From contig OW203725.1 of NCBI GenBank assembly GCA_934045075.1, positions 18,040,269 through 18,104,268 of the forward strand: a DNA stretch of 64,000 nt, given 5' to 3'. The position numbers and the translations under genes were made by a program. Source of the DNA: Yponomeuta sedellus. Its lineage: Eukaryota > Arthropoda > Insecta > Lepidoptera > Yponomeutidae. Positions 10,301-25,300 of the stretch are shown here, piece after piece. Each line of letters starts with the position of its first letter. Within the stretch, counting starts at the first letter, position 1. Under the pieces are notes generated by a model, which ran no database searches, was not told where the DNA came from, and worked only from the letters and a program-made list of their open reading frames with translations.

Positions 10301-13300
10301 CCGCTCGCACCGGCCGGTGCGAGGGTGGGAGTAGCAAAGCCTGCCTATTTAAGCCGTGTACAACTGATGAAGTGATTCTATTCTGTGCTGATTAATTTAT
10401 AGGGCGAAGCTCTGCCCAAATAAATATCGATATACCTATTTTTTTTTGTTTGAGTTACTGCCCTTCTTTACATTCAGAAGTGGTATTACTCACAATGAGT
10501 GATCGCGCTGCAAACCGAAGAAAAAGGCCTCGGTCTCCTGAAATCGAGCAAACTGCATCTTCGTGTCCGCCACGTGGATCTAACGTCGAATCTGAAGTCT
10601 CACCTACTGAAACCGAAGAAGATCCTTCACCGCCTGCTAGAAAACTATTGAAAAATCTACTGGTTCAAGAAGTAGATAAAGCACTTCGTGAACTGCATAA
10701 CGAAAGTCCGCTACGAACACATCTTCATCGTGCGGCTTCTCTGATACCAGAATTTGACCCGGATAGCGAAGAATGTACCGTTCAAGGGTGGTTAAGAAAA
10801 ATTGAACAGCTCGGTGAAATCCACGGATGGGATAATAGAACCAAGTCTTTTCATCTTCAGGACAAGCTGAAAGGTCAGGCAAGAAAATGGTACAACCGGC
10901 TAGAAAATTACGATTACACTTGGGAAGACTGGAAACAGATGCTACTGCGGGCTTTTCCAAAACATCGGGATTATGCTAACCAGTTAGAAGAACTACTCAG
11001 CCGGAAGAAACTGCCTTCAGAGAGTATGACTAAATATTATCAAGAAAAAGTCGCAATGTGCTTTAGGTGCAAACTATCGGATAATGCCAGCGTGTCTTGT
11101 ATCATCCGCGGCCTACCTTCATCGCTCCAATCAAATGCAAGAGCTTTCCAGTGTGAGAGACCGGACGAATTATATGAAGGTTTTCTCTCGGCGTTCGACG
11201 ACTATCGTGCACCAATCGTAGACCCGCGACCGTCAAACAAGGAAATCAGTCACCCAGTGGAAAAGAAAAACGTCAACCCTGACGTCAACCCATGTCCGCG
11301 CTGCAAGAAAACGGGACACATGGTACGTTTTTGTCCACTACCTGATCAACGGAGTTGCTTCAAGTGCGGTGCCCAAGGTCATATTGCACCGAGATGCCCA
11401 ACGGCTGTCACCAAGCCAAGCCCCACATCCTCTAGCAACGTGAAAGAAATAAAACTCATCCAAAACTACAATGACGTGTACAAGAAAACCGTTAAGATGA
11501 ATGGCATTTATGTGAAAGCATATCTCGACACCGGAAGCCAAGTTAATGTTTTAACTACGCAAGTCGCTCATATTTTATCCCTTAAAGTGATACCGACGAA
11601 CATCGTGCTGAAGGGATTTTCTGGCGGATTCCTCACCAGTCACGGGGAAGTGGAGTTTACTTTAGAAATAGATGGATTGGAAATGTGCTGCAAGGCTTAT
11701 CTCACCGAAATGAACATGAATGGAGTCAACTTGCTAATCGGACAGCCCACGATAAACCGAGACGGTATTTCACTAGTTGTGCATGGTGGTTCGGCTAACC
11801 TACGACGCGATTGTGATTTTCTTATGCAAATGGAAACATCTGAAGAATGCCAACGATTCAAAGTTGTTACAGCTTCTAAAGAATGCTTGCCGCCCGGAAC
11901 ATCTATCATAAAAGTTGAAATACTAGGAAACAAGGACAATAACGACGTGATCACTCCTGTGCGCCATCACGAGATGCAAGAGTTGGCCTACTCGCTGCCT
12001 GCAACTATCCTACGAGGCAATCAAGGTTACATGAAGGTGATCAACATCGGAACCACGGACATCGTGTGGGAGCCGGGCGAGCTGCTGGTACGTGCCGAAA
12101 CCTGCGAGAACACGCCGCTTCATACGCAGGTTAGCCCAATTGCCATTACTAGCCATTCCGATTGCTCGTGCTCAGCCAAAAGTGTACTAACAACTTGTCT
12201 TGATAAAAACTCTGCCATTGGGGGGGTAGATATACAAAACATTACCGTAGGACCCTTAAATGAAATTGAGAAAAAGTGCTTGATAGGAATTTTGTCCGAG
12301 TTTAGGAACTGTTTTGCCAGCGATACTAATGAGTTAGGATGCACAGAGTTAGTACAGATGAAAATAAATGTCACTAGCAATGAGCCTGTATATCATCGCC
12401 CTTATCGACTATCACATAGCGAACAGGCTACAGTGAAATCCAAAGTCGAAGATTTATTAGCTGCGGGTATAATAAAAGAATCTGAATCCAGTTATGCGTC
12501 CCCAGTCATTCTAGTTAAAAAGAAAAATGGTGATAGTCGGTTATGCATCGATTATCGTGCGTTGAATGCGATTACAGTGCGAGATCGGTACCCATTACCA
12601 AACATAGATGACCAAGTGTCTAAATTGGCCGGAAAAAAAACGTTTTACTAGTCTAGATATGGCCCAGGGTTACCACCAAGTAAAAATCTGTCCTACTGAT
12701 ACACACAAGACCGCATTCATTACTCCACAAGGTCATTATGAATTTTTGCGCGTACCATTCGGTCTAGCAAATGCGCCGGCGGTTTTCATGAGATTGATAA
12801 ATAAAATCGTTGACAGTTTAGACAACCCAGAAATACTTGCATTCCTGGACGATCTACTACTTCCCTCGTACGATGTACAGGGTGGGTTACTATTGCTAAC
12901 AAAGGTTCTACAAAAATTTAACACAGAAAACTTAAGACTCAACATGAATAAATGTTCGTTTCTGCAAGAAAACATTTCTTATTTAGGTCATGAAATATCA
13001 GCGGAGGGCATACAGCCGGGTGAGTCTAAGTTGGCAGCCGTTTCTAAGTTCCCAGTTCCACAAACCGTACATGAAGTACGCCAGTTTATCGGACTATGCA
13101 GCTATTTCAGAAAGTTTATCTGTAATTTTGCAGTAATAGCTCGCCCACTCACAGATTTGACAAAAAAAACTGCTAGTTGGGTATGGGGCGATGAGCAGTT
13201 ACTCAGTTTCGAGAAATTAAAAAAACAATTATGTAGTAAGCCAGTGTTAGCATTGTACGATCGATCGCTGCCCACTGAGATTCACACGGATGCGTGTAAG

Positions 13301-16300
13301 TTAGGTATAGCTGGAATTTTATTGCAAAAACAACCTGACTGTACATTGAGACCCGTTATGTATTTTAGCCGGGTTACCAGTAGAGAGGAAAGTGTCTATC
13401 ATAGCTATGAGCTAGAAACACTCGCAGTTGTAGAATCGCTGCGCAGGTTCCGTGTTTACATCGTAGGTCTAAATGTGAAGGTAGTTACAGATTGCACGGC
13501 AGTGCGTGCGACTTTGACTAAGCGCGACTTAGTACCCCGTATAGCAAGATGGTGGATGTTAATTCAAGATTATGACATAAGTATTGAATACAGACCCGGT
13601 GAGCGCATGCAGCACGTGGATGCTTTAAGTAGAAACCCGATAGACGCGGTAAATATCAATCGACTAGAAATTTCAGATTGGTTTTATACGATACAAAGTC
13701 AGGACGAAAAATTAAAGCGAATAATAGATTTGATTAAAACTGGTAGCGCTGACGCTGATATAACGAACAATTATGAAATTAAAGACGACCGTTTGTATAG
13801 GAAGACCATAAACGGAAACCGATTAGTTGTGCCGGGAGCTGCTAGATGGAGGGTAGTGCAAATGCACCATGATGACATAGGTCATGTAGGATTGACACGC
13901 TGCATGGACATTATTAAAAACGATTTTTGGTTTCCAAAAATGTCACGCTTTATCAGGAAATATGTAATGTCCTGCCTACATTGTGCTTACGGGAAGGGCG
14001 GGTACGGCAGAAAAGAAGGCAAATTACACCCCATTCCTAAGCCTTCAGAGCCCATGAAAATGATTCATATTGATCATTTAGGTCCTTTTAGTAGGACAAA
14101 GAAAGGATATAACTATATATTTGTGATTACAGACTCCTTCTCCAAATTTGTTATAGCCGAGCCAACCCGTACAGTCAATTCTGTAGAAACAATTCGTGTT
14201 TTAAAACGGTTGCTCAGTCTGTTTGGTTATCCGGAACGTATAATTTCAGACCATGGAAAGGCTTTTACCAGTAGGTACTTTAAAAAGTTTGCAACTGAAA
14301 AGCAGTTTAGACACACACTCAATGCTATCGCATGCCCACGTGCCAATGGGCAGGTAGAACGTACGAATCGCACGATACTTGACGCATTGCGGGCTACAAA
14401 TAGCAGTGAAAAATCTAACAATTGGGATAATAGCTTACCTGACGTCATATGGGGGATTAACAATACGTTGAACGCATCGACTGGCTATAAACCATATGAC
14501 TTAATGTTTGCAAATTCAGGTAGATCTCTATGCGATGTCGTTATTCCCGACCGTGTCCCTGAGCCTGTGCAATCAAAGCGTACTAAGGCTAGCCTGAGAA
14601 TAAAAAAAGCGAGTGATAGGATGAAACGTAATTATGACAAACGGCGTAAAGTCGGCACAGTATATAAGAAGGGTGATTATGTATTGTGGAGACAAGCCCC
14701 TACTAGTAGCGCAGGTAAAGTAAACACAAAGTTGGACGATATTTACTCGGGACCTTATATCATAACTAAGGTACTACCTAATGATAGGTATCAGATACGT
14801 AGCATTAAGGGTATGCGTGGTTATAAGAGCTTTCAGGGATTAGTTTCATCTGACGCAATTAGACTGTACAGAAGTATTGCCCCGATGACAGACAGTGCCA
14901 GTAGTTCAGACGAACAGTTAGAAACCGAAGACCTATTGGACTTACTAGAAAGCTAATCTTTTTCTCTGTTCCCATTGCGGGAGCAATTGTTACAGGATGG
15001 CCGACTGTAACGCTCAGCCTAGTCCAGCGCCAGCCAAGCCAGTCATAGCCAAGCCAGATCAGCCGTGACGTCAGCATACGTCACCGCCGTTGGCCCCACC
15101 CCGCTCGCACCGGCCGGTGCGAGGGTGGGAGTAGCAAAGCCTGCCTATTTAAGCCGTGTACAACTGATGAAGTAATTCTATTCTGTGCTGATTAATTTAT
15201 AGGGCGAAGCTCTGCCCAAATAAATATCGATATACCTATTTTTTTTTTGTTTAAGTTACTGCCCTTCTTTACAGTTTTTACATCGGAACGATATCACTGT
15301 ACCCACATGATTATACTATTTTTATTTTTAATGCACTAACCCGTGCTAAGGACAAATTTAAAAACCTATTTAGAGGCTAAAAATTTCACCCATGCCGGGA
15401 TTCGAACCCGCAACCTCTGGCTATTACGATTACGGTTTGCGTAAACATTGGAAACTTCAATTCGGAAGAGGTAATGAAAATCTGTGTTTGAAGAATTCAT
15501 CAGCGCAAAATGCTAATTGATGGACGAGGATAAATGCGTGTAAACAAACCAGCAAGTAGGCCAGACCGCACAAGAGTGTAGAGAGCAACGATTAAAGAAG
15601 CCCAGTGCTATTTATAGTTTCTACTATTGTGTCTGTTTATCATCGAGCGGTCTCTTCCACGATTCGTCTACCACTCTGGCTAATTGTACAAGATGAAAAA
15701 AGTAACTCTGAAGGTCGGCTTCGCCTTACCTTGACTTTTGCACACTAATATTAATTTGTTTGTGCCAAAACGCCTTCCAAAAAAGTACCTAGTTAGACCT
15801 GAGATTTCCCCACTTAACCTCGTAGTTAGGCCATTGTAAGTGTTAACACTTCACACACTAGGGTTTCCTCACAATGGCTTCCTTAACCGTTAGCGTGTGG
15901 TATTGCCACTATAACTCTTCTACGTATTGTAATCACATCACACTAATATTATTAAGCCGAAAGTTGGTGAGTGTGTATGTTTGTCACTTCTTAACGTCTA
16001 AACGGCTGGAGCGACTTTAATAAAATTTGGTATGGAGTTAGCTGACACCCTGGATTAACACATAGGGTACGTTGTACTGCGGGAAAATATCTTATGGAAT
16101 ATAAGAAAAAGATAGAGGGAAAATCGATAAACGGCGGGTAACACCGTGGGGCACAGCCAGTAACAGATAAGTCCATAGCCTATAACTTCTCACTGCAGTG
16201 CACAGGCCATCTCTCAGAGAGAGTGTATTGCCTTAATTACCACGCGTGCCCACCGCTCCAATTTCAAGCGCTGAGGTATTTGAACACCTCAGTCACTCAC

Positions 16301-19300
16301 ATTTCGTCACAAATATTCGTTGTTTTCAAATATAAGTTGTATTTATTCAAATACATCTATGCATACTTATCTGTGCTCAGGTCAATAGACTGCAAATTAC
16401 CGGAGGAAGTATACGAGATCGACACGGAGACTGATGGCGAGAATGATGCTCAGAATGCAAAAATGGACCTCGGTACCAAGGAGGGATACCTCCTCAAAGG
16501 CCCAGAGATTGGCTCCGAGAGGATCTTCAGCAATCTGGCCTCCAAATCCTTCAAGAAAAGGTACTGCTCAATGGTTAGAGAAACGGATGGCGCCTACATA
16601 CTGGAGGTCTACAAGGATGACAAGAAGACGGAAACGAAACTTACCGTTGTCATGGACTTCTGCTCGGAAGTCGTCAAAGTACGTAAATATGGACTAACAT
16701 CGCTGCTTTTGCGCCTGGCATACTATACCTTTTCTTGGCAAATTCTGATGTTTTTAATTATTGTATAAGAATGAAAATTGCATCGGTAAGAGTAGACACA
16801 TTTTAATGTTTATTAACAATAAGCTTTTGCCCGCGACTAGCGTGAACTCGCTCATGATCAATACAGTGCAAGCATGATCTGAATAGACCACGAAAATGTG
16901 ACGTCACAAGTCTATTAGGGAATGCCCATCGTGCCCAGAACGGTGGATCTGCGCTTACAGACTGAAGTTTTTATTTCCGTCTCGAGTTATCCTTCGTTTC
17001 TCTTTCTGATTTCGGTTTCCTGGAAGAAATTACTGTCAGCAACAGTTCTGCCAATATGTTCTCTTGTAACTGTATTATTTCCTGGTGTGTACTATAAGAA
17101 ATATTTTTATTTAATATTATTACATCTTAAAATTCTCAATTTAAAAACCGACGATATGACTGAATTCATTTCTTGTTATTTGCTAAATCCTTCAGCAGTG
17201 TAGGGATACGGTGACGATGACGGGTTTTTGAAAATATAATACAAAGTTATTTTTGTTAAGTATGCTTCTAAGTAGCTTTCGGCATTTCTGCGGACAGCTT
17301 TCTAAATAGTCGCGGTCTTTGGCAAACAAATTAAATCATAAAATTAACATGGTCCATCACAACCTCACTATCAATCTGTTATGAGAGATTATGTAAAATG
17401 CAACCTAAATAACTACGTTTCAGAATCCAAAACGAGGTAGGCTCTGCTTTGAGCTTCGCATGGCCGGCGGCAAAGGATATACGTTCGCTGCGGAAACGGA
17501 AGAGGAAATGAACGATTGGATCAAAATATTTACAACGGCTTTGAAAAAGGGTCAGGGCGATCATGTCAGCCATCAAAATGAGGACCCCATTGATAAAGGT
17601 ATAGAGATAGGAATCAATTATAAGTAAATTAACAAATTGTTAATGTACTAGAAACTGGGATTTAATCTTTGGTCAAAGTATTAAAAGGCTAAATATTAAC
17701 CAACTTTTACCAGCCGTCAAATTTCATCCGCGGATTTAAGGCGCTGGGGATGCTCACTAGTTTTTAGAACATACAGCCTAGAACGTATCAACACCCTAGG
17801 ACTTAAACGATTAAACTCCTACGTTGTTGATCCTAACCTAAGTTCTAGACTGTAGGTTCTAAAAATAGTTGTCAGTGGTTAAGATTTTTAATGTTCATTT
17901 TTAAAAAAAAACGTATTATGGAACAATTTATGATTTTTATTCCATTAGTGGGGCTAGTTAGCCTTCCCCCCCCAGCGCCCTAAGAAAAATCTATAACTAA
18001 TCTTGTCGGTGGGCAGAACACCGGACCAATGGGCTGACGACATTGTGAAAGCGGCTGTGAGGCTTTGGACGAGACTAGTAAAGGACTGGATGGATGGATG
18101 GATATGCCAACAATGAGCTCAGTTTATGGGCTGATTATATAGATACAACCCGCAACCAGCGTGGGGATTATGGGGATTACCCCCTATGATAGCACAACGT
18201 AGCGATCTTTAGGGGAGGGCTATGTCTAGCAGTGGACAAGTATACCCTGACGACGACGACGAATATAGATACATAGATGACTAATCTAGGCTTAAGAAAA
18301 TCTATGATCAAATGAAAAAATCACGTGGCCCTCTTTCAGAAGAAGACGTATCTCTGACAGCAGAGCCCCCACCTCCCACCTACGGGACCCTCAAGGGCCT
18401 CGAGCACAGCATGAACCCGTTGCTAATGCGGTACTCGCGGGAAACTGACCTCTCTATCGCGGCGGCTAGGAGCGAGTGTCGCTCGAACATCTTCACTCTG
18501 CCGTACAGGAGGGACCCGTCACCAGAACCGCAGTTGGAGCCATTCAAGTGAGTAACATTGTTTTATGTAACAAGAGACACTATTATAAGGTGATACTCGA
18601 TACGGTTCAATAGCGTGTATAGATACTTCGTCAATGCGCGCAGCGCTTAAGGCAACTTCAGACGATTCACTCTATTGAACGTTTACTGTAGCGCTCGTTC
18701 ATTTTCTCTTTTACTTCTTGATCACACGAAAAAGGCACAAAATAGGCACCTATTCCGTTTCGTAGCAGTCTAATAAAAAAAGCTTTTAATCAATTATTTG
18801 GCTTTCACACTCACGTTACCGTCGTCTATGGTGTGAGCGAGAGGCAAACAGTTAATTAAATCCATTTATTAACAATTTAGATGTAAAGGTTTATTATATT
18901 ATGATGAAACAAATCACTCTTCTTTCATTTAGGAATAAGTAATATACTTACGCGTCGAATTGATAAACTCCTCCTTTTTTTGAAATAAGTTAAAAATCGA
19001 AGGTGATGGACCCATCCAACTTTATTGGATTTGTCCCCAAATGATTTGTTCTAGTAAATGGTGTTTGTGGTACTGTGGCTGAGTAACAAAACGTGACCAT
19101 ATGAGTCACATGTAATTTACGCACACATAATTTTACACTGACCCGTATATTACGTTCACCAAATCCTGAACGATGCCAATTGTCTGTCAACTATTATTCA
19201 TTCAACTATTATTTTATTAGTTATCAACTAATTTTCAACAATCAACTTTCAAATTCCATAATAATAGCTCTCGCAAACGTCAGGATTCCGACAGGATTTG

Positions 19301-22300
19301 GGGCGCATAGATAGGCCTCCGATGTATTCTTTCTTACAACTTCTTGTTCTTTTAATTCACTTAGCTGCTTTAATGCATTTAAAACGTTTTACCTTTATCT
19401 TATCAACTTAATACGAAGTTCTATATGCGGGCATAAAATTTGTAATTTAGAATCCCGCCTCAGATTTGAGCTGCTAATGCCAAATACAAATTTCTGTTTT
19501 CTTTTCAGAGAACACTTCGGCCAAAGAATATTGCTCAAATGTGACAGTCTAAAGTTCCGATTACAAGCGCCAATAGACGGCGATAAGGAATTGCTATGCC
19601 AAGTTGAACCTTATTACACTCATTTAGCCCTGTACGACGCAAGAAGCGGGAAGAAAGTAACCGAGGACTTCCATTTTAACCTCAACCACGAGGCCGTGGG
19701 CGATCTAGTCAAAGATAACGAGTGCACAAAGTCATTAGTCGAGAATTTTAGCTACGATGTTAGGTTAGACGTTAATCAGATCAGCGACGAGTGGTTCAGG
19801 TCCAAACGGCAGGTGAGTGACAACTATAAGAATATTTTTTAACAAATAACTTTAACTGACGTCTGTGTCCCAGAGGGGTAGGCAGAGACCAAGGACTGCC
19901 ACTTGCCACGATCCTGACAGATCACCTTCGCTTCATCAATATTCATTAGTTGTTGCATGCACACACGCGATTCGGGTAATATTTTTTTCAATTGGGCGGG
20001 CTTTGAAATTATATGGGTCAAAATCACCGCTGACTGAGTTTTGGCGGATATCGTAAACGTGTTCGACCCAAGCGGGGATGGCGCGGGATGCCTTAACGAC
20101 TTTTCTACCAGTTTGGCAAGAAGCCACAAACAGGAAGGACTGGACATCTAAAGAGGAGACAATGGAATATACATTAAAAATAATTGTCGCGGTCCTATCT
20201 CGAACCATCGAGAGTGGAGCCTTATGGTATATAATCAAACATTTGAAAATTGCGTTTCACAGCGCTTGTTATCGAACTCATCAAAAACGGCTTCACTGAT
20301 TTTTATGATTTTTTTGCGTATAAATTATAGTTTGTCAAAAAATCCTAGAAACCGGAAGTGAAACTTTATTATTGGTATTAACGAAAATCACAACCATTTA
20401 CTACCTTCAATTAAGTGCAATACATAATTTTAATGCAATGACTGTAGTTTTTATTTTTATAATGCTTGCAAGTGCAAGGAATTAACTAACACAGACAAAA
20501 AGTCTGAGCAAAACCTTACTCTTTAATTTCTACACTTTTTGGACAAAGTATAGAATAGTCTTTATTTGGCACATAAAATTACTAATAATATAAACTTCAC
20601 ATATTAAAACTTATTACGTATAAAACATTATTTCTAGTTTCGAACAATATAAACATTAAACAACATTCGAGATGAACACAGGGTACGGAAGTTTATTTGC
20701 TTAATCGGTAAATATTCCTTTTAATTGGTATACATATACTAAAGCATTATATCCCCTTCCCCCCGGACCGCGAAAGCGAATAGACGTGTCTTTAATTTAA
20801 ATAATTTTTAAACAAAATATTGCAAAAAGTTTCCGGAACCAAGTACCAGGCGCACATAGAAAGTGACAACTTCAAATTAAGAACCAAGACAGTTGACCCT
20901 CGCCTCAACGAAATCCGGTGCGTCGCGAGATCAAGGTAACTGGTAACTAGTTTACACTATAAACGACCACTTAAACTTCGAACTTGGAAAATGTCCAACA
21001 TTCTTCGTACCCCACCTGCTAGCAACTTGCAGCATACATCTTCTGATTCCGACGTATCTAAAATAGCCTCTAACTTCACTACTCCAACTTTTGTGTCCCA
21101 ACGTAACAAAAGATGCCGCCAATCAAGTGATGACAATGGACTTCCCTCCTTTAGAGATGAATTCAAGAGTATGTTAGAGGAGTGGCAAAAATCCCAGGAC
21201 AGCAAACTATCAAAACTGATTGCTGAGGTCATAGAGATCAAAGAACAGAACAAAGATATCAAACGCTCTAATGAAGAAATTGAGAAATCGATGACAATGA
21301 TCAATGGACTATACGAGGATATGAAGAAGAAGGTGGAAGGTCTCGAGGCGGAACGCAAGCAAAATCAGCTCCAGATAGCTCAACTAGAAATGAAACTAGA
21401 TGACATGCAACGATACTCAAAAGCATCTAGTATTGAAATACGGAATGTACCCTTGCCGGAAAAACCAGAAACCAAAGCCGATATTTGCGAGATTGTACAT
21501 AAAACCGGCAAAGCTCTTCAGCTGAGCGTTGATAAAACCGCAATCAGAGATGTGTTTCGTCTAAATGGGAGAGCTGGAAAGGGAACCATTATTGCCGAAT
21601 TTACATCAGTGATAACAAAAAACGATGTGATAAATGCGTGTAAGACCTACAATAAGCAGCACCCTGCACAACGACTTAACTCCGCCGCCCTGGGGTTTAA
21701 AAGCCCACCGACACCAATCTACGTCTCTGAAGCCCTTACTAGTAAAGGACGCAGACTCTTCTTCCTGGCCAGAGATCTGGCGAAAAGCCACAACTTCAAG
21801 TTCTGCTGGACCAGCAACGGGAAGGTGTTTCTCCGTAAGACTCCCGACTCATCCCACATCGAGATTAAGGATGAGAATCAACTGATCTCGCTGAGAGCAG
21901 AAATTTGACTAGAAGTAGTTTTTTGTCTTTTTTCATTTTTTCCTTTTCAAAATTTCGTGGAAAATTTGCAATTGTTAAAAGTTAACAACAAAGAAATATT
22001 TATTTTACATTTTATTACGGAGATAACAAAGAAAGCAAGAAATTTTAAAATAATTATAAGACCAACAAAACAAGTTTTTAGCTACGTCACACCAATAATC
22101 AGTATAATTCGATTCTATAAATAATGATAATTTAATGAAAAACATTGATAAGATTCAACCAGGTACCTCTAATGTGTGTAGTGTTGAATCCTGCAAATCA
22201 ATCCTAGCTTCAAATTATAAACACAATCTAAACATCCTTACACAGAATATCAGAAGTATAACAAAAAATTTTGACGCTTTGGAAGTATTTTTGAAGAGAT

Positions 22301-25300
22301 TAGATCTTCCCTGTGAAATATATATATTAACAGAAACATGGAACTCAAAAGCTACAAATTTCCCATCTCTATTGAGCTATGATTTGCACTATACAAGGGA
22401 ACATAGCAACCAAAATGACGGGATAGTTATGTATACCAAACAAGGATTAAATTGCTCAGTCGAAGAAGTCGCACTTAATGATGCCACGTGTTTAGCGTTA
22501 GTAATTGATAACCATACAGCTGTGATTGGTATCTATCGTTCACCGTCACAAAGAAACATCGATCCTTTTCTACTTTCCCTAGACAAATTACTTACCCAAT
22601 ATAAAAAATATCGTAACCTAATTGTAGCTGGTGACTTAAACATAGATATCAAACTTAACAACGAAGACAACAACTCGGAAGGCTATCTAAATCTATTAGC
22701 ATCACACGGGATTCTTCCAGGACATACGTACCCCACAAGAGAAAACCACTGCATAGACCACATTATGATTAAAGCTACCTTTGATTCTTCTACAATAGTA
22801 ATAGATGCTCCTATTACAGACCATTGCGCTGTCTTAAGCTCAATTACTATCAAAAACAAAACAAATAAGTCTAAAAACTTTATTATAAACAAAATTAACT
22901 ACCATGCTATTGTGAATGAATTACTGTCAAAAGACTTCAATGATATTATGAATGTCCAAAACCCGAATTATGCAGCAACAACCTTTGTTGATATGATTCA
23001 TACCTCAATATTAAATAATTCTCTTAAAATAATAACACCTAGAAGAATGCGCTGTATAAAGCCTTGGATAACTCCTGGCCTGGTTAGGTGTATGAAGAAT
23101 CGGGATAGAATGCATATTAAAAGTAAGAAAGAAACTAATAATATTGTTCTACAAATGACATATAAAAGATATAAAAACTATTGCAACGATTTGTTAAAAC
23201 GTCTAAAGCGAAATTATGAGAAAAGCCAACTAAGCAAACACGCTAAAAATTCCAAACTAAAATGGAAGATAGAAGACAGCATAACAAACAGAAATACTAA
23301 AAAAGAAGCACCTATAGACCTACTTAAAACGGAAACTACACCACAAAATGCTCTCAACAAAGCCAATGCCTATTTCACTAGTATTGGTAAAGAACTAGCT
23401 GAAAAAATTATAGCTCAAAAATTGCACATTACCGATGCTTCCTGTGGTACCCATAATCCTGTAAATTCGATGGCCATGCTAGAAACCTCCGAAGAGGAAA
23501 TTGAAGCTATTCTAATGAACTTAAATTCGAACAGTGCCACAGGATGGGATTATATCCCTACAAAGCTTCTGAAAATGCTAAGAGTGACAGTAGTTCCTGT
23601 TATGACCCGTATCACAAATTTGTGCATTGAAACAGGTGTATTTCCTGAAGTATTCAAGACGTCAGTCATCCATCCAATTTACAAAGCAGGAAATAAAAAC
23701 TGTGTCAGTAATTATCGCCCCATATCTGTTTTACCAGCTCTGTCTAAAATAGTAGAAAAAATTTTGAACAAAAGATTAATATCGTACCTTGAAAAAGAAA
23801 ATATTCTGTCAAGCAATCAATTTGGCTTCAGAACGGGCAGATCTACAGCAGATGCGGTAATGGAACTTACAGAATATGTTGCCACCCATATTGATAAGCA
23901 AGATAGATGTGTCGGAGTGTTTTTGGACCTTGCAAAAGCCTTCGACACGGTTTCTGTCCATATTTTACTAAAAAAGATGGAACAACTTGGTATTAGAGGG
24001 ATATCACTGAAAATATTTAAAGACTATTTAAAAAGTAGAAAACAAAGGGTAAAATTGGCAAATCACTACAGTAACGACGCTGTATGTTGTGAATATGGAG
24101 TACCACAGGGTAGCGTCTTGGGTCCAACACTCTTTTTATTGTACATCAACGACTTGTGCGATTTAGACATAAATAACGGAAGATTATTCACTTTTGCGGA
24201 TGATACAGCTATTGTGTTTCATGGTAGAACTTGGGATGAAACAAGGTCAAATACCGAAACTGGATTAAATAAAATAGCAAAATGGCTTAACCATAATCTA
24301 TTAACTCTTAACACTACTAAAACGAAATTTATTCTCTTTGCAAATACAGTACGATCTTTGCCGCCGGAAAATAATTTCAAAATTCAACTACACACCTGTC
24401 AACTCAACAACGAATATAAATGTAACTGCACATATCTAGATAGAACCAAAACAATTAAATACCTAGGAGTACTCCTAGACGAAAAATTAACTTGGGTCCC
24501 GCACATTAACTTACTAGCGGAGAGGATAAGGAAACTTATATATATTTTTAAGAAACTGAGGCACGTAGCGGATTACGCACTATTAAAGAATGTGTACACT
24601 GCTCTAGCAGAGTCTATCTTGACTTACTGTATCTCTTCATGGGGCGGTGCCCGAAAAACACATCTTATAAAGATAGAAAGAGCACAACGTGCCTTACTCA
24701 AAGTTATTAAATTTAAACCATTCAGATACCCTACAGCTGAGCTTTACACAGAATGCGATGTCTTAACAGTCCGACAACATTATATAAAAAATATTATTAT
24801 CTATCAACACCAAAAATTAATTTATGATCATGCCGTCGCAAACAAACGAACACGAAGAGTCTGTCCCACTATCCAAATTAAATCAAGTTACATACAAAAA
24901 TTCCAATGTTATACGGGCCCAATGTTGTACAATAAGCTGAATAAAATCCTAAATATTTATCCCCTGAATATACATGAATGTAAAATAAAACTGGTTGAAT
25001 GGCTAAAAACTCAAAAATATAATGAAATAGAAAGCTTGTTTGTTAATATTAAATAAAATAATAAAATTTGCACTTTTAAAATTTCTAACTCGTCCTTCAA
25101 ATTGTATAAAAATTATACCTAATTGTATAAATATATATGTATATATAAATATATATCAAATCTCAACATTAATTAATATGCTGGCATAATCTAATAATAG
25201 CGACACTAAAATCATAACTCATATTCATTTTTCAAATCCACGAGACTTAAAAACTTTGTCGAAGTTCACATTTCCTGTGGTCTAACCAATTGCAACCACG

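Larger units (their letters stand above)
10206..15273 (+). mobile_element. Ty3/Gypsy LTR retrotransposon, nearly full length, one frameshift
   Basis: A 5.07-kb element has LTRs of 267 and 268 bp that differ at only about three positions, flanked by a 4-bp target duplication GTTT (10202-10205 and 15274-15277). It encodes gag with two CCHC knuckles, protease, reverse transcriptase, RNase H and integrase with a C-terminal GPY/F-like module (SGPYII). No env-like ORF is present. The pol frame shifts once in an A8 run at 12633-12640. The near-identical LTRs imply recent insertion. The canonical polypurine tract before the 3' LTR and a standard tRNA primer site are not evident. The clade is not assigned. 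Confidence 0.92.
6214..16380 (+). other. 10.2-kb DOCK intron with nested mobile elements
   Basis: No host exon is seen here. It holds a 5S-like SINE (8126-8485), a family D repeat (9172-9228) and a Gypsy element inside a tRNA-like repeat (10066-15425). Two diverged direct repeats sit at about 9408-9640 and 9645-9845 (both with ATATCCTTA, CTTGACACTTCCTTC and ACAGAAAGTTATCG). The AT-rich stretch 6250-8100 shows nothing I can name. Confidence 0.7.

Noticed and set aside
10206..15273. Endogenous retrovirus with envelope
   Set aside because: After integrase only about 50 bp remain before the 3' LTR, so there is no room for an envelope gene.
16223..16380. Extended N-terminus before the PH exon
   Set aside because: The open frame continues upstream of the acceptor at 16380 into a family G repeat; the joined phase with exon 3 supports splicing at 16381.
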